This document shows positions 35,101 to 47,469 of a stretch of DNA of 64,000 bases, in pieces. Made by a program: the position numbers and the translations under genes. Numbering within the stretch: the stretch's first letter is position 1; every line of letters starts with the position of its first letter. The DNA comes from Otis tarda. Its lineage: Eukaryota; Chordata; Aves; Otidiformes; Otididae. Below the pieces are notes generated by a model, which worked only from the letters and a program-made list of their open reading frames with translations, did not search any database and was not told the origin of the DNA. The stretch lies in contig CM048552.1 in the NCBI GenBank assembly GCA_026413225.1, positions 24,045,001 to 24,109,000 on the forward strand, read 5' to 3'.

Positions 35101-38100
35101 GACAAGAATATCACCCTTGAGAGGAAAACATTGGAACATAAAAAGGTTAACTGCATTCTTGCAGGGAATACCTCCTACCTGCTGAATGCATGCTTATATC
35201 TAGCATTAACTTGCTCCTTCCGACATCCAGTCATCTATGTCAAGAAGCAGTATTCCTGTTGGCATGCTGTTAACTAGTTAGGCATGATTCCTGGGAAAAT
35301 GTGGGCACTCCCGTAGCATTATTGTACAGTCCCCTGTATTTCAGCACACTGGTGTGATCCTCCTTGCCACTACAGGGGTTCAGGTTGAGGAGACAAGGAG
35401 AGAAGGAAAGCATTTCATTTTGTCTCACCTCATAAAGGACTGGATATCCCAGCAGTGCTAGGGACAGAAGACAAAGGTACAAAGGAGGTAGAAAACTGTG
35501 TATAACAGTAAAGACAGGAAAGACTGATAGACATATTTGAGTGGCAACATGCCTGATACTGTTTTCTACAGGATTGATCACAGTAGCTGTAGTGTCCTAG
35601 AATTCCATGGGTATAACATAAATGTTTAGGACAAAGAACAGCTTAAGGAAGAGTTGGCATCGTGATACTCTACTGACCTCCTGAAGGTTCTGCTACTGCC
35701 AAACCTGAAATGCTACATTTAACAGGAGATCTGAGGTTATGGAGTCTCTGTGAGCAGCTACCTCTACGGAATATATTTTTTACCAAATTGAACAGGTAGT
35801 GAGGAGAATTTCTGTCTAATAATTTACTTCAATAAACCTTTCTATAATCGTGTTTCTTATATAGAGAGGTAATCTATCAATTTTGGTCTGAAGTAGCATA
35901 TGTTAGTAAAGATTGCTATCATAATAGCTACACTTGATTTTTCTTTGTGTTCTACAGTCATAATGATGTGTTTGCAAAATGCTAAGATCGGGATAATTTT
36001 ATAATGAAGAAGAAATCCCATTAGGTATACTTTCCCATCTCTAATTCTTTTAGAAATGTCTGTTTTGCAAGAAAACCTCTTATAAAGCATGCTTTATGTT
36101 GTTAATGACTGTCTGTATTTCTATAAAGCAGTAAGCCAAGAAAGCAAAGTGAGGAAGTAAAATCAAACTGTGCACTGAAAAAAGCTTATACCTTTCTCCA
36201 GCTGCACTTAGCATATGAAAGAAACAGGACTGGATTTTAGGGACTCAAATTGTCTAGTTATTTATCTATATCTACATCTGCTCTTCTGTGTGCCTATCAA
36301 AACCAGAATTTGTGGTGTTTATTTGCCATTCAGTTATTGCCTTCAAGTGATGACCCTGTTTCTGTATTGTTAATTCAAATCTATATACTTTCTTTAAATT
36401 TATAAATCCAGGCAGCTCTTCCAACAAATAAACCCTTATAATTTACACATAATGGCATTTAACTTGCTGTTATTTTTTTTTTACAGCTTTATGAACCTAA
36501 GGAAGTTTTCTTCAGAGCTGATGCTAAATAGAGGGTTTTTTCCAGATTAATTTAATTAAAATATAATTAAATCCTACCAAATAAGCTAACTAGGAATTGC
36601 CATTTGGAATTTGTTAATGAGCCTCCGTCAAGTTAGAATGGATTCTGTGCCCCTCAACATGTGAAATTTCAGTTGAAATTAGTATAAATCCAGCGTGATA
36701 TTCAACTTGTATTTATTTTAAAGTGTAAAGGAAAAGCAAAGGGCAAAAGGCTTGAAGCAATATTACACATATTAAATAACTACTAAAGGTATTATGAAAA
36801 TAATACCCTCTCTGAAAAATGCATGTTTCTTTAAAAACTCAAAAAGTAACAACTATGTTGTTACTAATATTGAAAAAAAAGAAAAATAAAAATATTATAT
36901 TTGGTTGTCTAATTCAATATAAAAATGAAGTTATAATTTACAAATTCAGACAATTTGATTAAAGTAAAATTATACATCCTCTTTCTGGTCCCTTAGTGTA
37001 AGGCAGTAATATTTGTGTTCCCCTTGAGATGTGATGCATAGCCATAGCTTTTTGAAGAAACACTATACATCACATTATACTTCTTTTTCTAAAGCTCAAA
37101 GAGTCCTTTCTTGATAATGCAGAATATTTGTACTCAACAGGAAATATCAGCCTCATTTTGAATTCAGAATATCTGACTTTGTCCTTTTCAATATTCATTT
37201 CTCACAGGTGTAAGGAAAACAAAAAGGTTTTTTTTTTCTCTAGGAACCATGAAAATGTATCTACAGACAAGTGAAACTGATGGTTCTGCAAGAACGGGAG
37301 CAATATGGGAAAGGGTCAAAAGACACAGATAATCTGTGCAGATTGTGAATAGGATCAGAGTTGCCTAAACTGGGACGGGTCTAGACCTTATGGTCTCAGG
37401 ATCATTTTCCATCGTTTGTTGGTAGGACATCTAGTTGGTTTATATTCATGCTGGTACTGTCAGAATTGGGCTTAATGGAAGCCAGCAGACTCAGTTTCCA
37501 AAGTATTATTCTACCCCATGCAGGTGTCTATTGATGACACCTACATCTGGTCTTTTTTGTCTCCGTTGTGGTTGGAGCTGTGGTGCTGTGTTGGTGGTGT
37601 ATTGACTTTGGTGACTCACTTGGCTCCCATATAGACAACTTGAATTTCAGCCCTACTATCACAGAGTGATCTCGCCATGAGGGAGCCATAGGATAGGCTG
37701 TGCAAATCTCAAATGCAGCTTGTTTAACAGCTTGGCTAGTTGTTTAGGATTAGGGTATGATGTCAGTGCAAAGTGTAATTGGAGCTCAGAAGTATTCTGA
37801 ATCAGCTAGATCCGACTGCAGGAGCTGTGTTACTAAAGCAGTGAAAAACCTGACTGCTTTCCTGGCTTGGCCTGATCAGCCTCTCTGAAGCTGACAGTTT
37901 CACAGCTGTCTTACTTTACATGAGAGAAGAAAAACAAATGATAGGTGAGGAGACACAGAAAGGGCATTGCCCGTATTACTCTGTTACCATCTGACTCAGA
38001 TGTTTCCAGTATTTCACAAGAGATGCTAGAAACATGGTAAGTACATCTCTTCCAAATTTGCCAAGACATTTAATCTCAGAATTGGTTTACTTCAGCTACT

Positions 38101-38780
38101 TTTTACCAGAAGTTGTTTAGGATAATTTCAAACAGTATATTGGAGAAGTTTGGAGACACTTTCATTGCTAATCAGAAAACATTCTGAGTTTTTGACATCC
38201 TTCTGGCTGACCTCTCTTTTTTTATCTGGTAACACTAATCCTCTCTCTTCTATTGTCAGATAAATTAGAATATTTTTTTCCTTCTACTTTTCATCCCACA
38301 AACATAAATACACTTGACCACAAATGAAAGTATGCTTGACCAAACCTACTTAGGCCTATAAAAAATATATTTTTTTAAATTAATATTAGACCTTCAGTTA
38401 AATCTTACCCTCAGAAAATTTGACCCAGTTCTATAGTCCAGTGATTCTAATGATGATAACAAGAGCCTTTGTTTAATTTTGACTATTCTCACAACGATGA
38501 TGAAACAACCCATCTATACAACTCTTCTATAGAAGTGTTCAGTCAATTGAATGCCAGTATTGGTTTCCTAAATCTTCTGTTTCTTTGTGGTTTTGTTTAT
38601 TCCTGAGACCATCACATATTTTTTTAATCTTTTTGTTTTGTTTTGTTGTTGTTATTTATAATCATTTTTAGCTACCTGATTTTATTTGATATTCAGAAAA
38701 TCATTATATTCAGATTGAAACTGACTGAAAAATCTTCCTACCACTATGTTTCTCAATAGATGCAATTAAACTATTTATAT
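32113..38780. other. AT-rich non-coding stretch
   Basis: No gene or repeat family was recognised. A less AT-rich segment lies at about 37300-37950, with no supported exon. Frames of 60-104 codons (for example 33075-33389 minus, 35270-35581 minus) have no recognisable motif. Confidence 0.5.
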
Positions 38781-38805
38781 TCATAGAATCATAGAATCAT
38801 AGAAT
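38781..38805 (-). repeat. CR1 3'-terminal octamer repeats
   Basis: Three units of the ATTCTATG type (complement tcatagaa) mark the CR1 3' end. They are known to be part of the sequence recognised by the CR1 reverse transcriptase during priming. Confidence 0.95.
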
Positions 38806-38875
38806 GGTTAGAGTTGGAAGGGACCTTCAAAGGTCATCTAGTCCAACCCCCCTGCAAGAGCAGGGACATCCCTGA

Positions 38876-41827
38876 CTAGATCAGGTTGCTCAGAGCCTCA
38901 TCCAGCCTGGCCTTGAACACTTCCAGGGATGGGGCATCCACCACCTCTCTGGGCAACCTGTTCCAGTGCTCTACAACTCTCATTGTAAAAAATTTTTTTC
39001 TAATATCTAATCTAAACCTAGCTCCTTCTAATTTAAACCCATTACCCCTTGTCCTATCACAACAGGCCCTACTGAACAGTTTCTCCCCATCTTTCCTGTA
39101 GGCCCCCTTGAGGTATTGGAAGACCGCTATCAGGTCTCCCCGGAGCCTCCTCTTCTCCAGGCTGAACAGCCCCAACTCTCTCAGCCTGTCCTCATAGGAG
39201 AGGTGCTCCAGCCCTCTGATCATCTTGGTAGCCCTCCTCTGGACCCTTTCCAACTGGTCCATGTCCTTCTTGTGTTGGGGGCTCCAGAACTGGACGCAGT
39301 ACTCCAGGTGGGGTCTCACCAGGGCAGAGTAGAGGGGCAGAATCACCTCCCTCGACCTGCCGGCCACGCTCCTCTTGATGCAGCCCAGGATGCGGTTGGC
39401 CTTCTGGGCCGCAAGGGCGCATTGCCCGCTCATGTTGAGCCTCTCGTCCACCAGCACTCCCAAGTCTTTCTCCTCAGGGCTGCTCTCAATCCATTCTCCG
39501 CCCAGCCTGTATTTGTGCCTGGGATTGCCACGACCCAGGTGCAGGACCTTGCACTTGGCCTGGTTGAACTTCATGAGGTTGGCACGGGCCCACCTCTCCA
39601 GCCTATCCAGGTCCCTCTGGATGGCATCCCTCCCTTCCAGCAAGTCGACGGCACCACACAGCTTGGTGTCATCGGCGAACTTGCTGAGGGTGCACTCTAT
39701 CCCACTGTCCATGTCGCCGACAAAGATGTTGAACAGGGCCGGGCCCAACACGGACCCCTGAGGGACGCCACTGGTGACCGGTCTCCACTTGGACATTGAG
39801 CCGTTGACCACCACTCTCTGAGTGCGGCCATCCAGCCAACTCCTTATCCACCGAGTGGTCCATCCATCGAACCCATGCCTCTCTAGTTTAGAGAGAAGGA
39901 TGTCATGCGGGACAGTGTCAAAAGCTTTGCACAAGTCCAGGTAGACGATATCCGTTGCCCGTCCCTTGTCCACCGATGCTGTTACCCCGTCATAAAAGGC
40001 CACCAAATTGGTCAGGCACGATCTGCCCTTGGTGAAGCCATGTTGGCTGTCACCAACCACCTCCTTGCTCTCCATGTGCCTTAGCATGGTTTCCAGGAGA
40101 ATCTGCTCCATGACCTTGCCAGGCACGGAGGTGAGGCTGACCGGCCTGTAGTTGCCCGGGTCTTCCTTACTCCCCTTTTTAAAAATTGGGGTTATGTTCC
40201 CTCTCTTCCAGTCATCGGGGACCTCACCAGACCTCCACGATTTCTCAAATATGATGGCCAGTGGCTTGGCAACTTCATCCGCCAGTTCCTTCAGGACGCG
40301 CGGATGGATCTCATCAGGCCCCATGGACTTGTGCACCTTCAAGTTCCTTAGATGGTCCTGAACCTGCTCTTCGAGCACCGTGGGCGGTTCTTCATCCTCA
40401 CAGTCCCTGCCTGTGCCTTCCACAGCTTGGGTGGGGAGACAAGAGCCCTTATCAGTGAAGACTGAGGCAAAAAAGTCGTTGAGTACCTCAGCCTTCTCCA
40501 CATCCCGGGTAACCACGACACCCGTTACCTTCCGGAGGGGGCCTACATTCTCCTTGGATTTTCTTTTGTCCCCTACATACCTGTAAAAGCTTTTCTTGTT
40601 ACTTTTTATATCCCTGGCCAGATTCGATTCCATCAGGGCTTTAGCCTTCCTCACCCTATCCCTGGCCGCTCGCACAGCCACTCGGTAGTCCTCCCAGGCT
40701 ACCTGTCCCCGCTTCCACCCTCTATAGGCTTCCTTCTTTACTTTCAGTTGGTCCAGGAGCTCCTTGCTCATCCATGCTGGCCTCTTGGCCTTTTTGCCCG
40801 ACTTCTTCTTCATCGGGATGCACCTCTGCTGAGCTTGGACGAGGTGCTCCTTAAATATGGACCAACTTTCCTGGGCCCCTCTTCCCTCCAGGGCCGCCTC
40901 CCATGGCACTTTGCCCATGAGGTTCCTGAAGAGGCCAAAGTCCGCCTTCCGGAAATCTAGGGCAGAGAGCTTACTGTGCAGTTTCCTCGCCGCCCCGTGG
41001 ATCTTGAATTCCACCGCGTCATGGTCACTGCAGCCAAGGCTGTCCGTCAGTTTCACTTCCCCCACCAGCCCCTCCCTGTTGGTGAGCACAAGGTCCAGCA
41101 TGGCACCCCTCCTTGTCGGCTCCTCTATCGCCTGCAGGAGGACGTTATCGTCCACACATTCCAGGAACCTCCTGGACTGCCTGTGCCCTGCTGTGTTGTC
41201 TCTCCAACAGATGTCAGGGTGGTTGAAGTCCCCCATGAGGACCAGGGCTTGTGACCGCTGTGAGGCTGCTCCTATCTGCCTATAGAGCGCCTCGTCCGCT
41301 CTGTCTTCCTGGCCAGGCGGCCTGTAACAGACCCCCACCGTAACATCCCCCGTCCGTCCCTGTCCTCTGATCTTGACCCATAAGCTCTCTGTCAGCTCCT
41401 CCCCCATCCCCAGGCGGAGCTCCACGCACTCCAGCCGGTTGCTGACATAGAGAGCGACACCCCCTCCTCGTCTTCCCTGCCTGTCTTTTCTAAAAAGCCT
41501 GTACCCCTCCATGTTGACGCTCCAGTCGTAAGAGCCGTCCCACCACGTCTCCGTGATGCCAACAAGGTCGTAGCCCTGCTCGCACGCACGCATCTCCAGT
41601 TCTTCCTGTTTATTCCCCATGCTGCGTGCGTTGGTATAGAGACACTTCAGCAGGGTCCTCGATAAAACCGACTTGCTGGCTGGAGTGACAGGTGTTCTTT
41701 TGTATTGCAGATTAGGTTTATTTGCACCTACCTGCGATCCCTCCCTGACTTCTGGGCGCTTGGTGCTGGCACTGGCGCCATGCCGATAGCCGTGGGCTGA
41801 ACTGTGCTCCCCCTCCCCCAGCAACAC
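38876..41827 (-). CDS. CR1 ORF2 protein: APE endonuclease and reverse transcriptase
   Basis: A 983-codon uninterrupted frame encodes the CR1 retrotransposition enzyme, which nicks target DNA and copies the element RNA at the nick. The N-terminal APE-type endonuclease spans about residues 60-275: N66 in YTNARS, E93 in GITETWW, Y168 in VCYRPP, D200 and N202 in GDFNHPD, T249-N250 in LVLTN, and D268-H269 in CSDHD. A basic linker (about 335-425) leads to the reverse transcriptase (about 500-770): NYRPVSL at 559, [13 protein letters not shown] at 596, motif [10 protein letters not shown] with D631, [11 protein letters not shown] at 686, and FADD at 717-720 with D719-D720. The C-terminal region holds YCVQFWSPQ at 843 and ends SNLI. 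All catalytic residues I know for this family are present. The first codon is GTG. No ATG occurs in frame until residue 70 (41620), inside the endonuclease domain, so an upstream non-ATG start or reinitiation is implied. Whether it is expressed is unknown. Confidence 0.93.
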   Translation of the reverse strand: MLLGEGEHSSAHGYRHGASASTKRPEVREGSQVGANKPNLQYKRTPVTPASKSVLSRTLLKCLYTNARSMGNKQEELEMRACEQGYDLVGITETWWDGSYDWSVNMEGYRLFRKDRQGRRGGGVALYVSNRLECVELRLGMGEELTESLWVKIRGQGRTGDVTVGVCYRPPGQEDRADEALYRQIGAASQRSQALVLMGDFNHPDICWRDNTAGHRQSRRFLECVDDNVLLQAIEEPTRRGAMLDLVLTNREGLVGEVKLTDSLGCSDHDAVEFKIHGAARKLHSKLSALDFRKADFGLFRNLMGKVPWEAALEGRGAQESWSIFKEHLVQAQQRCIPMKKKSGKKAKRPAWMSKELLDQLKVKKEAYRGWKRGQVAWEDYRVAVRAARDRVRKAKALMESNLARDIKSNKKSFYRYVGDKRKSKENVGPLRKVTGVVVTRDVEKAEVLNDFFASVFTDKGSCLPTQAVEGTGRDCEDEEPPTVLEEQVQDHLRNLKVHKSMGPDEIHPRVLKELADEVAKPLAIIFEKSWRSGEVPDDWKRGNITPIFKKGSKEDPGNYRPVSLTSVPGKVMEQILLETMLRHMESKEVVGDSQHGFTKGRSCLTNLVAFYDGVTASVDKGRATDIVYLDLCKAFDTVPHDILLSKLERHGFDGWTTRWIRSWLDGRTQRVVVNGSMSKWRPVTSGVPQGSVLGPALFNIFVGDMDSGIECTLSKFADDTKLCGAVDLLEGRDAIQRDLDRLERWARANLMKFNQAKCKVLHLGRGNPRHKYRLGGEWIESSPEEKDLGVLVDERLNMSGQCALAAQKANRILGCIKRSVAGRSREVILPLYSALVRPHLEYCVQFWSPQHKKDMDQLERVQRRATKMIRGLEHLSYEDRLRELGLFSLEKRRLRGDLIAVFQYLKGAYRKDGEKLFSRACCDRTRGNGFKLEGARFRLDIRKKFFTMRVVEHWNRLPREVVDAPSLEVFKARLDEALSNLI

Positions 41828-41883
41828 TAGTTTAAAGCCCTCCGGACAAGTCTGGCAAGCCTACGTCCAAGCACACTCTTGCC
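41827..41883 (-). CDS. CR1 ORF1 C-terminal tail (partial)
   Basis: In the frame offset from ORF2, the minus strand before ORF2 reads [18 protein letters not shown] and then stops at TAG (41829-41827). This basic, arginine-rich tail is what I take to be the end of CR1 ORF1, the RNA-binding partner protein. The rest of ORF1 is missing because the copy is truncated near 41885. The G of the stop codon is also the first base of the GTG that opens ORF2 (TAGTG), a one-base overlap. The identification rests on position and on the continuous reading up to the ORF2 frame, so it is an inference. Confidence 0.6.
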   Translation of the reverse strand, partial: GKSVLGRRLARLVRRALN

Positions 41884-41890
41884 CTTCTCA

Positions 41891-42865
41891 TGTGATAACA
41901 TTGTAATAATGTTAATATTAATATTCTGAGATAAATTACCTGAAGAGTAAAAAAATAATGATTTTGCAGAGTAGCTTAAGCAAAATTACACAGTACAGTA
42001 CATATTCTATTTGCATCTGCTTCTTTGAATTAGTTACTGGCATCAGCTTCCCATTGATCTTGCAGATTCAGGGAATCAACTTTAAAAAAAAACCAAACAC
42101 AACAGCAACAGATTTTATTCTTTTCTAACCTACTCTGTTTCTACTCCATGTGTCTGAAGAAACTCACCATTACTTTTTTGTTTCCTAAGCTAATTTGCCT
42201 ACACTCTTTAGACTACACATTCTTTATTTCTTGATCTAATAGTAATGGAATTGATCATATATTTATTCAAGTTGAGTACATATCCTTGAGAATATTCTTG
42301 TCATTAATTATAAATGCTGAGAACAGAGTAAAGTACACATCCAAAAGTGGTTGATTCAGCTCAATTAGCAATTTATTTTATTTTATGTCAGTGAACTTTT
42401 ACCACAACCAATCACAATTAATAGTCAGCTCTATTAATATATTTTTCATTTTCCAGCCAGACTTCACTGATAAAGTATGCTTAGGTATGAAGTATTTAGA
42501 ATGGGAAAAATCCAGTTAGGAGGGACTACTGAGGTATGTCTTCGTGTTAACACATGTGATTACTGAAATATTTAATTTATCTTCCATTGTTTGGACTGGC
42601 TTCACAACTATTCGATATAGATTAAGATCTTAGTTCTTTTCCTTAGAACACTTGATAATCTGTCTTTTATTTACCTCATATCTTCAAAGAACAAACAGAA
42701 GACAAGAATTTTACTTCTCTAGTATTATGAAACTGTATGCAGTAAAGTAAAATTAATCTGTTCAGCCATCAGGACTTGGGAATCAGTCCAAGATTGTGGA
42801 AAAGGAAAGATGGACCATTAGAAAGGACATTGCCTTCTGCTCCTGGACAAAAATGTATTTGTTCA
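41891..42865. other. AT-rich non-coding stretch
   Basis: No gene or repeat was recognised. Confidence 0.5.
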
Positions 42866-43822
42866 TGGGATCATAGGGCAATTTGTTTTGGAAAAGACAT
42901 AAAAAGACTTCTAGTCTAATCTCCTGTTCAAAGTGAGGTCAGCTATGAGATGAGACCATATTGCTCAGGGTTTGATTCAGATCTCAAAAATCTCCAGGAA
43001 CAGAGAGACTGTACTGCCACTCTGAGCAGCCTATTGCATTGCCTGACTGTCCTCATCAGGAAGGTTCTCATTATCTCAGTCTAACCTCTCTTGTTTCAAT
43101 TTATGTCTATTGTCTCTCATTCTTCTGCCATGCCTTACTGTGAAGATACTGGCTCCAACATCTTGATAACCTTCCCATAGTTTCTAGTGTGTTGCTCTTT
43201 GGTCCCCCAGAAGCCATCTCTACTCCAGGCTGGACAAGCTCAACCCTTTCAGTCTTCCTTCACAGGGCAAGTGCTTCAGCCCCCAAACATCACTGTAGCC
43301 TTGTGCTGAACTTGCTTCCTTTTATCACAGAATCATATAATGGTTCAGGTTGGAAAGAACTTTCGAAGATCATTTAGTTCTCGCCCCCTCCTGTGGGCAG
43401 AGACATCTTCCTCTAGATCAGGTTACTAGCAGCCCCATCTAAATTGATGTTGAACATTTCCAATGGTGGGACACCCACAGCTTCTCTGACTGTTCCAATG
43501 TCTCACCACCCTCATAGTAAAATATTTCTTCCTCTTTTAGTTTAAAACTGTTACTTCTTGGCCTGTCACTACAGGCCCTGGTAAAATGTCTTTATCTTTC
43601 ATATGAGCCACCTTTAAGTGCTGAAAGGCCACAATAAAGTTTCCCTGGAGCCGTCTCTTCTCCAGGCTGAACATCCTCAACTTTCTCAGCCTTTCTTCAT
43701 AGGAGGATGTCTATCTTTCACTGGGGTCCCAATACTGGATGTACTACTCCAGTGATCATCTGGCAATTGTTTAGAGGAGGGTAATTACTTCCATCTATTC
43801 ACCTTAGCTTTTTCTAATATTC
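42866..43822 (-). mobile_element. Old CR1 LINE, split by a younger CR1
   Basis: The left half (42866-43326) is the antisense of a CR1 3' end and ORF2 C-terminus. It shows gatcataggg near the start, gttcaaagtgaggtcagctatgagatgag, ctattgcattgcctgactgtcctcatcagg, tctattgtctctcattcttctgcc, and gaacttgcttccttttatc. The same element resumes at 43707 with atgtctatctttcactggggtcccaatactgg and fades at about 43822. In the related copy at 31.4-32.1 kb these two pieces are contiguous, so the intervening 380 bp are an insertion. The element belongs to the same subfamily as that copy. It is inactive, with many substitutions and indels. Confidence 0.88.
43325..43706 (-). mobile_element. Younger CR1 nested in an older CR1
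   Basis: It begins with atcacagaatcatataatgg, a diverged octamer end, and continues with ttcaggttggaaagaac, catttagttc, gcagagacatcttcctctagatcaggttact, gtcactacaggccc, and tctccaggctgaacatcc. It stops at about 43706 in sequence corresponding to the CR1 ORF2 C-terminus. The subfamily resembles the 38.8-kb copy, but the frame is broken. The insertion point is TTTATC of the host CR1. Confidence 0.88.
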
Positions 43823-43835
43823 TCTGAGCAGATAT

Positions 43836-46800
43836 TCTTTACCCAGTAGCACTAATAAAGATGTATTTCCTCCGACTCTGCATGCTACATCTCCTAAACT
43901 TCCTTGTGTAGTGATAAATGTATTTTATGTCCCCTACTTTTTTAACTAAGGAAATGGCAACACATGCTGTGATTACTTTGGAGATAAACACATTGACTGT
44001 ATTCTAAATGATTGTTGGTTTAATCAATAGTATTTCTTTCTCAGCACACTGTAGATCACACTCAACCTGCTATACCACCTCTGACAAATTTAACAAAACC
44101 AGACATGCATAGCAGCTGAAAGAGCAGAAGCAGAATGTAACAAGATAAACAGCAGGGAATAAGAAAATGAAATCCCAGCTGTTTAAGCTTTAGTTCTAGA
44201 AAACTACATAATTCACCTTTCCAGTACAAGGAAAAAATCTTATTGTGATCTCCCTGTTCATTGTCAGAGCTGATCATGAGATACATCCCATTCCTAACCG
44301 AGAAAATCACTGAGACGTTTATAAAAGCTGAAGCTACTATTAAGACATAAGACCTCTTACCTTTTGATTACTGTATACTGTACGGATAGCATAGTTCTTG
44401 TCAAAAGCTGTATTTCTGGATCAGATAAAATAGCAGGATATCTAAATCAGCAGCAACCTTGCTTCTCTTCAGTGTTTCTACCAAGTGCTTCATAGATAAA
44501 TACCACATTTAGCTATATGGGGAGAGGGGGAGGGTGGAAACATAAAACTCACTCCAGTTTCTGGAAAAAAAAGTAAAGTGAAAAACAATAAAATTTCACC
44601 AATTAACCTTGTATCATCAGCGTAAAATCTGCCTATTAACTGGTTCCTGTTGTGCAGTTGAATATAGTTTGCTATTCATATAGTTCAATATAACACAGAA
44701 GCACAGGGTACAATACGTTCATACAGTAAAAAAAATCTGTCGTGTAACTAGTAAATGTTTCTTGCTAGGCTGTGTTAATAATGAACAATTGTTTGTCACT
44801 GATGAACAAAGTGTTTTGTTTGACCCAGACTTCAATACTTTCTTTAGTTTTCAAGCTTTAAAAAAAAAAAATTAACATGAAAAGTCCATTTAGAAACTTT
44901 AAAATTCTCCGAATTCTGTAGAAGGTAATGTATTTGCTCATCTCCTTACTGTTTTCTTGGGATATGCTAAACTATTTAGTGGGTTCCTAAATTCAGAGTG
45001 AAAACAGATGTTTAGTATCGACATTTAGGAGTATTCTTCAGTTTCTGATTGATATTAATTTTTCTCCTTTGTCAGTTCTATATCTTCCAATAAATAGAAG
45101 AGACAGTAATGTTGTGATAGATTATTAATTCTGTTTAATTTTCATGCAAAAATGTATGAGTGTTCACCCTGAAAAATCTCACCCTTCTAGACAGATTTCC
45201 TCTTTGTACAAAAGAGTTAAAGAATAAAAATTATTGGGACATAACACTTTATCTACACTCGAATGAAAATTGTGAAAATCTAAGGACATCAGTGGTAAAA
45301 ATACATAGGAAAGTGGACATAAAACAGAAATTTGAACTGAAAAAATATAATCTTTAACAATAGTTTGATGAAAGGATGAGAGAAGATTAATGCATGATAA
45401 TTTGCTTAATGTATTTTAGAAAGTACTTAGGAATAATCTTGTACAAAACCTTAACTAGAACCAAATGTTATAGCTGATTTTGAGAAATGTTAGAAAATCT
45501 CTTATACTATATACTGTTAATTCTACACCACACAAACAGATTTTAACAGATTTTTATCCTGGATCAATTTATTTTCTTCTTCTCCCAGTTTCTCTAATTT
45601 CCTTCAAATATTGTGAAATTAACTCCCATTGCTCAAGACTGCAGTAAAAAGATGTCATTCCAAACTGCATCATGTCTCCTCTGAGAGACACATTTTTATG
45701 AACCTGTAGCTGATGGGCTGTATCAGGCAATAATTGATATACTTTTTTTGTGGATTTACATTTGGAACATAGGGCATAGAATTTTATTGGCCTCCTGAAT
45801 AGATAGCTATTATGACAGAAAACCTCATTCTATAAATGTACCTACATTTATGAAGCTAAGTATTGCAGAGAATTCCACATTTTCCTTCTCTTGTTGGACT
45901 GATATGGTGAGGCCATACCACTCTAGTGGTTAGAATGCTTTTTTCTAACTTTCAGTCTAGCGTATCTACTTTTTATTCTCTTTGAGAATATTAATACTAC
46001 CTAATACTACTGTTTGGAATTTCTGCTTTCTTGGTATTTACCTGCATAGTTTTGGAGAGAACATTCATTTGGATAGGTTAGATGAGTCAATTTTTTTAAT
46101 TATTTTTTTTCCTTTGATAAGTTTTCCAATGTTGATAATATAGTAATTTCCCTTGCAATTTATGTCATTGTTGTTTTGCTCAAAAGAATGTACATTCCAA
46201 TGAAGCTTGCACAATCACAATTCAATTACATTTCCATTTGCCTACTGGAAATAGCTTGAATGATATAGCCTAGGATTGCATCTACTTCAGACGTTTTTCT
46301 TTGCCAAATTGCCTATGTAATTGTAACATTTCCATCATGTCTTTCATAATAAGACAGAAAAGTCAACAACACATTATTTTTCTGTTGAAGATGAGAGATG
46401 AGAAATTAAGTTACTTTATAGCACTATTGTCCAGTTACAAAAGTGTATATAGTTCTTTGCATATAGATAGATATATAGATATAACTACGTATAATGTCTG
46501 TGAATTTATTTACAGGAGAAAAATAACTAACATTAGTATTCAATAATACTTTTATGTTTTAGACAAGTTGCCAGATTCTGATTTATTTTACAGAATGTAA
46601 AGCTGGTGCCAACACCAAAGATTAAGAGATTTCAAGTTTATCCTGATTCCATAATCCAGTTGTAGAAATGCAGCAGGATGTGCATACATATTTATGTCTA
46701 TATAGCTTGTTCCACAGTATCAGCCAACATAAAATAATTTTACAAAAAGTATTGTATATCAGTTATATAAAATATAAAATAAAGACCCACCTTGGATGTG

Positions 46801-46849
46801 CATTTTATTGTTTTTGAAAACATCAGCGGGACGGTACTATAGCATATAT
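43836..46849. other. AT-rich non-coding stretch
   Basis: No gene was recognised. It contains an A-run at about 44860 and a short GATA-type tract at about 46461-46480. Frames at 44062-44310 (minus), 45160-45357 (plus) and 46301-46546 (plus) have no recognisable motif. Confidence 0.5.
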
Positions 46850-46935
46850 GCACTCCTGAAGGGCAAAGGAGTTCAGGAAGGCTCGACATTCTTCAAGAAG
46901 ATCATCTTAAATGTGCAGGAGCAGGCTGTCCCTAC

Positions 46936-47466
46936 ATGCTGAAAGATGAGCTGGCAGGGAAGGAGACTGATTTGGCTGAGCAGAAAGCTTTTGCTGGAAC
47001 TCAGGAAAAAAAAAAAAGAGTTTATGATCCTTTGAAGATGGGGCGGGCAACTCAGAAGGACTACAAAGATGCTGTGAGGTTATGCAGGGAGAAAATTATA
47101 AAGGCCAAAGCCCAACTAGAACTTAATTTGGCTACTGTGGTAAAAGATGATAAAAAATATTTCTATAAATACATTAGCAACAAAAGGAGGGCTAAAGAGA
47201 ATCTCCTCCCTTTATTAGATTCAGGGGGAAACACAGTGACAAAGGATGAGGAAAAGGCTGAGGTACTTAATGCCTTCTTTGCCTCAGTCTTTAATGGTAA
47301 GACCAGTTGTTCTCTGGGTACCCAGCCTCCTGGGCTGGAAGACAGGGACAGGGAGCAGAATCAAGCCCCCATAGTCCAAGGGGAAATTATTAGCGACCTG
47401 CTACACCACTTAGAAACACACAAGCCTATGGGGACAGACGGGATCCACCAAAGGGTATTGAGGTAG
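46936..47466 (+). pseudogene. CR1 ORF2 fragment: linker and start of RT
   Basis: A 176-codon open piece is homologous to CR1 ORF2 residues of roughly 350-510 in the intact copy. Shared blocks include DYKDAVRLCREKIIKAKAQ, KKYFYKYISNKRRAKENL, DEEKAEVLNAFFASVF, and THKPMGTDGIH, the last corresponding to [13 protein letters not shown]. It stops at TAG just after HQRVLR, and the upstream endonuclease is missing. It is a dead fragment of an old element. Confidence 0.85.
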
Positions 47467-47469
47467 CTG

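Larger units (their letters stand above)
38781..41890 (-). mobile_element. CR1 LINE with intact ORF2 and ORF1 tail
   Basis: This is a non-LTR retrotransposon on the minus strand. Its 3' end (left) has three tandem ATTCTATG-type octamers at 38781-38805 and a short 3' UTR of about 95 bp to the ORF2 stop at 38876. ORF2 then runs unbroken to 41827, and the last codons of ORF1 follow to about 41885, where the CR1 sequence stops. The 5' UTR and nearly all of ORF1 are missing, so the copy is 5'-truncated, as is usual for CR1. The element is much more GC- and CpG-rich than the flanks. It has no poly-A tail, as expected for CR1, and no clear target duplication. By contrast, every other CR1 in the window is frame-broken. 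This is the youngest-looking transposon here. Confidence 0.96.

Noticed and set aside
39116..39799. 227-codon plus-strand frame
   Set aside because: It lies entirely opposite the CR1 ORF2 coding strand. The minus frame carries all the RT motifs, so this is a shadow favoured by GC-rich codons.
40857..41285. 142-codon plus-strand frame
   Set aside because: Antisense of the CR1 endonuclease and linker region, with no independent support.
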